Assembly (NCBI RefSeq): GCF_002056795.1
Contig: NZ_CP020104.1
Span: forward strand, 620,001 to 684,000
From: Spirosoma aerolatum
GTDB lineage: Bacteria; Bacteroidota; Bacteroidia; Cytophagales; Spirosomataceae
Length of the DNA: 64,000 nucleotides
Direction of reading: 5' to 3'
The translations under genes were made by a program, and so were the position numbers. Shown in pieces: positions 55,550 to 62,304 of the stretch. Position 1 is the first letter of the stretch, and each line of letters starts with the position of its first letter. Below the pieces are notes generated by a model. The model was given only the letters and a program-made list of their open reading frames with translations. It did not search any database and was not told where the DNA came from.

Positions 55550-56632
55550 TTACTCCGAGAACCCCGAATCTGCCGGGTTCGTAATCTGCCAGACAGGTTC
55601 TTTGGTAAAACACTGACGCAGCATTTTCTCGAAGCCTGCCGGTTTGAGCAACTTGCCGATAAACACAAGGCGACTAAGGCGCGGCTCGTCGTTTTCCCAG
55701 GTGGCTCCGTCGATCATCGTCAGGTTTTTGCCTACCGACTGAATAATCCAGCGTTGCGGACGGCTGGCATCGTAAATGATCCCTTTAACGCGGTAGATAC
55801 CCTTGCCCTGAAACAGTAACAGCATGGTTAGCCGGTGGTGAAGCTGGATCAGATCGAAGGATTCTCCGAAGCGGAAACTCAGCGAAACAATATCACTGTG
55901 CCGGTGATGATGGTGGCGATGCGGCAACGTACCCAGCGGACGCGGGCGGTTCGCAGGGGTTGGCGGTGAACCGGGGAAGGTTAGCCGTGGAGTCGCTTTG
56001 GCCGGTACAAAGCGGGCCGGTTGCAGAGCGATGGCCGTTTCCCGTTCGATGGCCATTAGTTCACGAATCGGGTAGTTTTCTTTCTGGCCGGTTAGTACCT
56101 GCGCGAATGGGTTAAGGCCCCGCAGCGTTTCGACCAGGCTGGCAAGGTACACGGCCGAAACCCGGTCCGTTTTGTTAATAAGCAACACGTCGCTGAAGGA
56201 AATCTGCTGGATGGCTTCTTCCGTATCGCGTAGCTGATCCTCAATGAGTTCGGCATCGACCAGGCAAATCACCCGTTTGAGCGTAAACACACGCTGCACC
56301 ATCGGTAGCATCAGAAACGGAACCGCTACGCCCGCCGGATCGCCAATACCGGTGGTTTCGATAAGCAGCTCGTCGAAACTGTCGCGCCGGTCGTAGAGAT
56401 CTTCCAGCACATCGAGCAAACTATCGTTCAGGGAGCAGCAGATGCAGCCGTCGCTCAACTCAATAATTTCTGCATCGGGCCGAAGCACAAGCTGTCCGTC
56501 AATACCTTCTTCGCCGTATTCGTTTTCGATCAGGGCAAAACGGGTTTGGGGCCGGTCGGCCATCAATGCGTTGAGTAGGGTGGTTTTGCCCGCCCCCAGA
56601 AAACCCGTTAGTAAGGTTACGTCTATTGGCAT
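55550..56632 (-). CDS. CobW/COG0523 family GTPase, predicted zinc chaperone
   Basis: 360 residues. G1 [14 protein letters not shown], the metal motif CICC ([11 protein letters not shown]), G3-like ETTGIGDP, and G4 NKTD are present. A His-rich loop [18 protein letters not shown] at about residues 235-250 separates the GTPase domain from the C-terminal CobW_C domain ([20 protein letters not shown]). COG0523 GTPases such as ZigA and ZNG1 load zinc proteins during starvation. It is 4 bases after the alkaline phosphatase gene, so co-translated with it. Confidence 0.85.
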   Translation of the reverse strand: MPIDVTLLTGFLGAGKTTLLNALMADRPQTRFALIENEYGEEGIDGQLVLRPDAEIIELSDGCICCSLNDSLLDVLEDLYDRRDSFDELLIETTGIGDPAGVAVPFLMLPMVQRVFTLKRVICLVDAELIEDQLRDTEEAIQQISFSDVLLINKTDRVSAVYLASLVETLRGLNPFAQVLTGQKENYPIRELMAIERETAIALQPARFVPAKATPRLTFPGSPPTPANRPRPLGTLPHRHHHHRHSDIVSLSFRFGESFDLIQLHHRLTMLLLFQGKGIYRVKGIIYDASRPQRWIIQSVGKNLTMIDGATWENDEPRLSRLVFIGKLLKPAGFEKMLRQCFTKEPVWQITNPADSGFSE

Positions 56633-56636
56633 GGGT

Positions 56637-58052
56637 TTATTTGGCGTCTACCGTCTGGTGGTCCACCTCAGCGGCTTTCAGCAGGAAGTTATGTAAATCC
56701 GTATTTTTAACCAGGCCCGGTAACTGCTCACTTCCCGGACCCAACATGGCCAGTTCCACAAAGTCGGCGGTATGGTCCATACCAGCCCAACCCACCGACG
56801 TATGCGCCGTTTGCAGGGCAGCTAACTGCCGATACGGAAGTTTACGTGGATTGTACACACCCGTCTCATCCAACTGGGAGTAATGCGTCAACAAGCCAGC
56901 GGCTTCATCGGCTTTAATGACAATTCCCTGCGCGGCTTCGATCCGTTCAATCAGTTGAGCGGGTGTGCTGTCTTTGGAAATTCCGGTTAGAATCCACTCA
57001 TTCGTATGCCGGAATTGCTGAATCCGGTCAAAATTAGCGTTGGCCTGCGGACCGTAGAGTAGAGCGGGATCTGAATTGCCGTGGTCCGTAGTGATGACCA
57101 CCAGTGTATTCCCGTCGCGGTCGGCGAAGTCAACGGCTACCTGCACCGCATCGTCGAACGCTAACTGATCATACAACAGGGCTCCCACGTCGTTGGCGTG
57201 CGCTCCCCAGTCTACCTTACCGCCTTCCACCTGCAACACAAACCCGTTTTTATTGGCTTGCATCCGGCTGATAGCCGTGGAAGTCATTTCGGCCAGGGTC
57301 GGAATGGTTTTTTGCAGGTCGGTATTATTGGCCCGGTCAAGCGAATACGGTAATCCATCTTCGTGAAATACGCCCAGCAGCGGCTGGCCAGCTGGTGCCC
57401 CCAACATGGCCGCGCGGGTTTGCGCCACCTGATATCCCTGCTGGCTAAACTGACTGAATAAGTCTTTTTTATCGGCTCGTTTATCGGCACTGAACTGTTC
57501 GGTACCGCCCCCCATCATCACATCGAAACGCAGACCCAGGTATTGCTCAGCAATATCGGCCATGCTGCCCCGACTTTTGCTGTTGATGCAGAAACCGGCG
57601 GGCGTAGCGTGGGTGATGGGTACGGTCGTCACGCAGCCAACCGCCTTGCCTGCCTGTTTGAATTTCTGGAGGATCGGTCGGTGAGCCTGTCCATCGGGCC
57701 CTACGTTCAGGGCCCCATTGTTGACCCGTACGCCACCGCCCCAGGCCGAGGAAGCAGCCGCCGAATCCGTAATGAGGGAGGAAGCCGAAGCCGTATCCAT
57801 CAAGGCTCGCCGTACTCGGTTGTTGCGGTATAAGCCTAACCAGTTGCTCGATCGGCCCTCTTTACGCTGCCGTAGCAGATCGGCCATATTCAGGGTACCG
57901 GTGCTCATGCCATCGCTAACCATAAAAATGATGTTCTGGGCCCGTTTGCCTTTGCTTGTTGACAAATTAGCCTCGGCAGCCCGGCCTGACCCGACCAGTG
58001 AGGTACTCAGGGCAGCGGCTGTTGTATTGCGGAAGAAATCTCGACGTTTCAT
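56637..58052 (-). CDS. Alkaline phosphatase (PhoA family), Tat-exported
   Basis: 471 residues. Twin-arginine start ([15 protein letters not shown]). Catalytic core: [30 protein letters not shown] with the nucleophile Ser after Asp, HATPAGF, and the metal ligands [32 protein letters not shown] and [15 protein letters not shown]. All residues for two zinc and one magnesium appear present. It hydrolyses phosphate monoesters in the periplasm. Its place beside a CobW GTPase and a Fur-type repressor hints at zinc delivery to this enzyme; inference. Confidence 0.88.
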   Translation of the reverse strand: MKRRDFFRNTTAAALSTSLVGSGRAAEANLSTSKGKRAQNIIFMVSDGMSTGTLNMADLLRQRKEGRSSNWLGLYRNNRVRRALMDTASASSLITDSAAASSAWGGGVRVNNGALNVGPDGQAHRPILQKFKQAGKAVGCVTTVPITHATPAGFCINSKSRGSMADIAEQYLGLRFDVMMGGGTEQFSADKRADKKDLFSQFSQQGYQVAQTRAAMLGAPAGQPLLGVFHEDGLPYSLDRANNTDLQKTIPTLAEMTSTAISRMQANKNGFVLQVEGGKVDWGAHANDVGALLYDQLAFDDAVQVAVDFADRDGNTLVVITTDHGNSDPALLYGPQANANFDRIQQFRHTNEWILTGISKDSTPAQLIERIEAAQGIVIKADEAAGLLTHYSQLDETGVYNPRKLPYRQLAALQTAHTSVGWAGMDHTADFVELAMLGPGSEQLPGLVKNTDLHNFLLKAAEVDHQTVDAK

Positions 58053-58123
58053 TGATTTGGATCAGATTGCCGCAGCGGACGATCGCTGATGTGGCAGAAT
58101 ACGTTATGACTATTCGTTTAAAC

Positions 58124-58564
58124 TTATGATAATGAGGTTGTTATCGATTGATTCTGTCGGTCTGCCTGTTGCCTGCACGTGCCACAAAGCCCTTCGGCTA
58201 GCAGGTGAAGTGTATCAATCTGGTATTGACGCAGGGTATTCAGGTAGTCTTCGGGTAGGCCAGGCAGACAAGTAACCGTTTCGCATTGCGAACATTTGAA
58301 ATGGGGATGGCTGTTTGCCGACGTTACTTCGAAAAAGTACGAGCAGTTGCCATCTGAGTCGATCAATTTCTGAACGATACCAGCCTCGGTCAGTGTCAGC
58401 AAACAGCGGTATAGGCTTACCCTGTCCAACTGCTTATCAAAGGCCCGTTCCAGATCAGCATGGGTAAATGCTTTCCTGGCTTGCATCAGGAAGTGGAGCA
58501 CCGCCGTTCGGAGGGTCGTGATGCGGATACCTTTTTTGTGTAACAGTTGTTCAGCCTCAGTCAT
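58124..58564 (-). CDS. Fur-family repressor, probably Zur
   Basis: 146 residues. Winged-helix part: EQLLHKKGIRITTLRTAVLH, AFTHADLERAFDKQLDRVSL, YRCLLTLTEAGIVQKL. Metal part: the regulatory-site HPHFKCSQC with Cys-x2-Cys, and the structural CGTC near the C-terminus. Two Cys pairs are typical of zinc-structured Fur proteins. The surrounding genes (CobW, metal-type receptor, DUF3299) argue for a zinc sensor rather than Fur or PerR, but the metal is not proved. A weak 11/15 match to the shared operator lies at 58639-58653, upstream of its start. Confidence 0.78.
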   Translation of the reverse strand: MTEAEQLLHKKGIRITTLRTAVLHFLMQARKAFTHADLERAFDKQLDRVSLYRCLLTLTEAGIVQKLIDSDGNCSYFFEVTSANSHPHFKCSQCETVTCLPGLPEDYLNTLRQYQIDTLHLLAEGLCGTCRQQADRQNQSITTSLS

Positions 58565-58664
58565 ATCAGGAATAGGCTAGCACAGTAGTGGTTTGAATCG
58601 ATGTATCCGGCCTAAAAAACCGTTTTTTGTATAGAACCTGCGGTCATGTAGCAAATGGAGGTAG

Positions 58665-58868
58665 TTAATCAAAAGCACCTGGCCGGAAGGGGGGAGCATA
58701 GAATGACCAGACAAGAGTTATTAATTCCCGGCGCAAACGAGCTACGTAGGTTTGGCTGTAGGTATCGGCTTCACCCTGGTTTGCGTCCATCTGGTCCTGT
58801 GCATAACCGGGCCGTAGCAAACCGACCAGGAAAACTAACAACAGGCAGGTACGGATCAAAACGGTCAT
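58665..58868 (-). CDS. 67-residue exported protein of unknown function
   Basis: Signal peptide LIRTCLLLVFLVGLLRPGYA followed by a mature part of about 42 residues (QDQMDANQGEADTYSQTYVA onwards) with no Cys. The start ATG overlaps the stop of the upstream DUF3299-type gene by four bases (58865-58868), which shows translational coupling. Unrecognised. It should act with the DUF3299-type protein in the periplasm. Confidence 0.6.
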   Translation of the reverse strand: MTVLIRTCLLLVFLVGLLRPGYAQDQMDANQGEADTYSQTYVARLRRELITLVWSFYAPPFRPGAFD

Positions 58869-59317
58869 GAGTTGTCGGATTGCAGTTCGGCCCCGTCCAG
58901 AATGTAGTTCAACTCATAGATATTATCGGCATTCAGCCGAAGCGTGCCCGAAAAGGTACGCCGTTCGTCGGTACGAAATTTGCGCGGTAATCGCTTAAAT
59001 TTCAGGGTCATGATTGACTCAGGCCCGGCAGCTCCGCAGAAAAAGCAGGCCGCCATAGGAAACTCGGACACCACGTATAGCCCACTTTCGAGGTCGATGG
59101 GAATAACATAACCGGTGATCGAGATAGCTTTCCCGTTAAGTGCTTTCACTGTAGGGCCGAACTTAGGGTACAGCATGACCACACTTTCTTCAGGATACCA
59201 TTTTTTCTTAAACTGTACATCGCGCAGTTGTTCCCATCTAATAACCGGCGGTCCCGAAGCTACCGTCAGGCTACTCAGAAGCAGCCAGCACACTATGCTA
59301 CCTGTGATTTGTTTCAT
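58865..59317 (-). CDS. DUF3299-type periplasmic protein
   Basis: 150 residues from the ATG at 59315-59317. Signal GSIVCWLLLSSLTVASG. The mature domain matches the DUF3299/COG3495 pattern: VIRWEQLRDVQFKKKWYPEE, VKALNGKAISITGYVIPIDL, and the Cys-containing EFPMAACFFCGAAGPES. A CxxC-type pair (CFFC) is exposed. I recall such proteins beside Zur-controlled zinc uptake genes in Proteobacteria; the molecular function is unknown. It is the first gene after the 59.4-kb operator and promoter. Confidence 0.68.
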   Translation of the reverse strand: MKQITGSIVCWLLLSSLTVASGPPVIRWEQLRDVQFKKKWYPEESVVMLYPKFGPTVKALNGKAISITGYVIPIDLESGLYVVSEFPMAACFFCGAAGPESIMTLKFKRLPRKFRTDERRTFSGTLRLNADNIYELNYILDGAELQSDNS

Positions 59318-59426
59318 CGCCAACTTGTGATTTTTAACAGGTTAATCAATCAGTAAAGCATAGTTCATAGACCTTCAAGATATAAACGTCATGCCCGAAT
59401 CATTCGAACGATTTGTATCTACGAGT

Positions 59427-59456
59427 CAAAAATAGCTATTTGCAACAACGTTGCAA
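59427..59456 (-). promoter_or_regulatory. Promoter with Zur-type operator upstream of the DUF3299-type gene
   Basis: Minus-strand TTG (59454-59456), a 19-base spacer, and TATTTTTG (59427-59434) form a perfect promoter. The palindrome TGCAACAACGTTGCA at 59441-59455 lies in the spacer and overlaps the -33 box; it extends to 13-bp arms (AGCTATTTGCAAC / GTTGCAAATAGCT). The leader to the ATG is about 100 bases. Confidence 0.6.
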
Positions 59457-59796
59457 ATAGCTGCGCTATAAATTTTGTATAGACTTTTTTGTCTTACGGC
59501 TTGTTGCCGTTGAGTTCAGGCCAGCAAAGGGGTTGCTGAGGAATAGAGCGCTTGGTTGGACGAACGATGTCGCGCTTCTCGGTATTTTACCCATCAACTG
59601 AGGGTAAATCTAAAAAAAGGGACCGCACCTGTGGCCCGGTCACAAACTCAGCAAGCTTGTAAGATTTCGAGTTTGATTTGTGACCGGGCCACAGGTGCGG
59701 ATGACATTGTGAGGATCTATACCTTATGGTATGAATTCTCTGATCAGAGAATCTTTATATCTCGTGAATAGGGCGTTTAAAGAGATAGTATACACA
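59457..59796. other. Intergenic region downstream of the operator
   Basis: 340 bases without a gene. It contains the long inverted repeat at 59623-59700 and, near 59600, an A-rich stretch. Neither strand shows a recognised coding frame. Confidence 0.4.
59623..59700. repeat. 24-bp perfect inverted repeat
   Basis: Arms 59623-59646 and 59677-59700 are perfect complements with a 30-base loop that contains a further short inverted pair (AAACTC near 59645 and GAGTTT near 59670). It lies after the end of the propeller lipoprotein gene on the minus strand and may be its terminator. Confidence 0.5.
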
Positions 59797-60822
59797 TTAT
59801 TTCTGATCTTCTTTCCGTCTAAAGTCCGTAATGCTTTTTCCATCATACCGAAACACGCCACTTGTTGCCTCCAAAGCGCCAAACCAAATACTCCCATCGG
59901 TAGCTTCCAGAATCCCACAAAGCATTCCCGGTCCATCTATTGACATGATTTCTGTTACAGTTGGCTTTTCTTTGTACAACGATGCTTGATCGTACCGTGA
60001 AAGTGCCCAGACATTTCCATTCGGAGGATGTACGCTACCAGTAGTCCAGATGTTCCCTTTTTTATCTTCGATCATGGCTGAAGCACCTCGCTTCGATACC
60101 AATGTATAGCTACTGCCGTCATAGCGCCAAAGTCCATCATTGTCACCCAACCAAATAGCCCCTTTTTTATCTTCGATGATCGACCAAACGTTGGTAAAAG
60201 CTTTACCCTCTTTAGTTCTGAAAACAGTAAATGTCTTTCCATCATAAAAACAGGGCTCACCTCTGGTGCCAAACCATAATTTCCCGGTTTTGTCTTCCAT
60301 GATCGTAGTAAGACTATTGTTGGAAAGGCCTTCTTTAGTGGTAAAATTTCGAAAGGATCTCCCGTCGTAACGACTCAGGCCATTTCCTGTGCCAAACCAA
60401 ACGATGCCAGCTCTATCTTCATAAATTTTACAAACAAAATTATTGGCAAGTCCTTCCCTGGTTGTAAAATGTTCAAAAGACTTCCCATTGTAATAATAAA
60501 CACCTGAATCCCGGGTAGCTAACCAGAGGTTTCCTTTTCGATCTTCCAGCACATCCCAGAAGCTGGGCGAACTTATTTTACTGGTGAGATTGGTGAACGA
60601 TTTTCCGTCGTATCGAAGAATACCCTTCCATGAGGCAATCAAAATAGTTCCGTTTCTACCCTGCTTTACATTCCGAACCATTGAGTTTGGCCCGTAGGAA
60701 GTGACTGGGTCTTTGCTATTGTAATTGATAGTATCTTTCGGGAGTTGTGTTGTTTTTTGTCCTTTACAGGACGTGCCCAAAACAAGCATCCATAGAGCAC
60801 AAACGTATACGCGTTTAGTCAT
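59797..60822 (-). CDS. Two-component-regulator propeller (Reg_prop) lipoprotein
   Basis: 341 residues from the ATG at 60820-60822; the frame upstream is open but unsupported. The lipobox is LVLGTSCKGQ (Cys near residue 20). The body has at least six blades of the Reg_prop type, each with a core such as GIVWFGTGNGLSRYDGRSF, GKLWFGTRGEPCFYDGKTF and GAIWLGDNDGLWRYDGSSY. In hybrid two-component systems these blades form a sensor; here no kinase is attached. A promoter box TAGCTTTG (60882-60889) with TTG 23 bases away (60913-60915) lies upstream. Role unknown. Confidence 0.75.
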   Translation of the reverse strand: MTKRVYVCALWMLVLGTSCKGQKTTQLPKDTINYNSKDPVTSYGPNSMVRNVKQGRNGTILIASWKGILRYDGKSFTNLTSKISSPSFWDVLEDRKGNLWLATRDSGVYYYNGKSFEHFTTREGLANNFVCKIYEDRAGIVWFGTGNGLSRYDGRSFRNFTTKEGLSNNSLTTIMEDKTGKLWFGTRGEPCFYDGKTFTVFRTKEGKAFTNVWSIIEDKKGAIWLGDNDGLWRYDGSSYTLVSKRGASAMIEDKKGNIWTTGSVHPPNGNVWALSRYDQASLYKEKPTVTEIMSIDGPGMLCGILEATDGSIWFGALEATSGVFRYDGKSITDFRRKEDQK

Positions 60823-61288
60823 TACTCGTTCTATTTTTAAGGACATCAACCATTGCGCTGAGCCACCATTGCGGTGGGCCTCAAAGCTAAAAGTTTCGCT
60901 TTTATCATCTATCAATAGCCTGTAAAAGAAGGTTAACTAAGCGTAAAAGTTCCGCTTCGGCGACCGTTCGTAGCTGCGGTCTGATTTTGCGGACTGTGAT
61001 GGCTTTTGGCCTTTAGAAGTTGGAAATACTGTAGAATATTATTGCCTACACAACAGTCTCACGTAAACGCTCTATTAGTGCGATGGTTACGTCATCTATC
61101 GGGGCAAGTGACAAATTTGCAGGGTGGCCGGTGCGATCCGTTTTTTAGATTTACCCAACTGATCACTATTGCAGGCGTAGTAAGCGATTTTGCGGATAGA
61201 CGCTCCCGGTTGGTAGACGTTACCTACTGCCTGAATGATAAAAGCCGGGCATTTCGCCCGGAAGAATTGTCAACGGTAATCGTGCCGT
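60823..61288. other. Intergenic region between lipoprotein and beta-lactamase genes
   Basis: 466 bases. The left part holds the Reg_prop promoter (60882-60915). A 100-codon plus-strand frame (61006-61308) overlaps the beta-lactamase end and shows no domain. A terminator for the beta-lactamase lies at 61245-61261. Nothing else recognised. Confidence 0.4.
61245..61261 (-). terminator. Intrinsic terminator of the beta-lactamase gene
   Basis: CCGGGC (61245-61250) and GCCCGG (61256-61261) form a stem; on the minus strand it is followed by CTTTTAT. Confidence 0.6.
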
Positions 61289-62194
61289 TCACTGAAGCCG
61301 TTTCATGAAATAGTCCCAGGTGGCTTTCCCAATGTCGGCAATTAGCTTCTCATTCGTGTCTTCATTCTCTCTGGAGTCCTTTACAAAGACACTGATGAAA
61401 TAATAGCGGCCATTGGGCAAAAACACAATGCCAATGTCGTTAACGGCTGCGGTTATTCCTGCCTTGTTCGTTCCCGAAGAACCCGTTTTATGAGCCACAA
61501 TCGTTTGTTTGGGTAGCTGCCCCTTTAGTCTGGCCTGACCCGTTTGGGTGCCTTTCATCACCGTCCAGATAAAGTCGTGACTTTGGGTTGACAGCCGTTT
61601 GTTCCGGTTCACATAAAAGGTTTGCAGTACATTGACGGCGGCCCTGGGTGTTGTCCAGTTTTTAAATTGCAGGTCCCAATTCGCCTGCTGCGTTTCTTCG
61701 TTTACTTTTATGGATATATCGTTCGTGCCGCTTTGTTTGATGTAGCGCTCTACCGCTTCCGGCCCTCCGAGTAGTTTGAGCAGCAAGTCGCACCCCACGT
61801 TATCGCTTTGCGATACGGTATACGCCAGCATTTCGGATAGGTTCATCGTAGTGCCATTCGGATACTTGTCCCGAATCGGACTATACAGCTTCGGTAAGAG
61901 GTCTTTCTTTTGAATTTTGATGGGTTGATCCAACGAAAACTTGCCCTGATCGATTTGCGACAACATTGCCAGGGCAATATGAAATTTAAACACACTCTGC
62001 AACGGAAAATGCCGGTTACCGTAGATGGAGGCCGTATCTTTCCCATCGTCGCTCATTAAGGCGATGCCCACCGTGGCTTTCTTTCCGGCAACGATGTGCT
62101 GAATTTGTTGTCGTACCGAATTCAGATTTTGCGCCATCGTCTCCATAGAGACTAGGAAAACTAGGACAGCCAGAACGTGATGTCTTTTTAGCAT
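61289..62194 (-). CDS. bla: Class A beta-lactamase, A2 subclass-like
   Basis: 301 residues with a signal peptide (LAVLVFLVSMETMAQ). The class A motifs are all present: SVFK with the active-site Ser, SDN as YTVSQSDN, the Glu of the omega loop in VNEETQQANW, and KTG as AHKTGSSG. The sequence PLQSVFKFHIALAMLSQID and the SQSDNVGCDLLLKLLGG context are typical of the Bacteroidota A2 group (CfxA/PER/VEB-like). It hydrolyses beta-lactams, probably including cephalosporins; the spectrum cannot be read from sequence. It is alone, without a regulator or mobile element. Confidence 0.88.
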   Translation of the reverse strand: MLKRHHVLAVLVFLVSMETMAQNLNSVRQQIQHIVAGKKATVGIALMSDDGKDTASIYGNRHFPLQSVFKFHIALAMLSQIDQGKFSLDQPIKIQKKDLLPKLYSPIRDKYPNGTTMNLSEMLAYTVSQSDNVGCDLLLKLLGGPEAVERYIKQSGTNDISIKVNEETQQANWDLQFKNWTTPRAAVNVLQTFYVNRNKRLSTQSHDFIWTVMKGTQTGQARLKGQLPKQTIVAHKTGSSGTNKAGITAAVNDIGIVFLPNGRYYFISVFVKDSRENEDTNEKLIADIGKATWDYFMKRLQ

Positions 62195-62225
62195 ATACGT
62201 ATACGTAAAAAAAGGAATAGTGAAG

Positions 62226-62294
62226 GCGACTAAAAGCCACCCGTCTGGTCAACCATCAAAAGCACGGTCGGCCAGACGGGTGGCTTTTAGTCGC
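62226..62294. repeat. 23-bp perfect inverted repeat
   Basis: Arms 62226-62248 and 62272-62294 are perfect complements with a 23-base loop, between the tandem M14 peptidase and beta-lactamase genes. It is probably the terminator of the peptidase gene. Confidence 0.55.
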
Positions 62295-62304
62295 TTGAAA
62301 AGAA

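Noticed and set aside
59623..59700. Possible CRISPR repeat pair
   Set aside because: The copies are inverted, not direct, and there is only one pair.
61006..61308. 100-codon frame on the plus strand
   Set aside because: Overlaps the beta-lactamase end and its terminator; no domain features.
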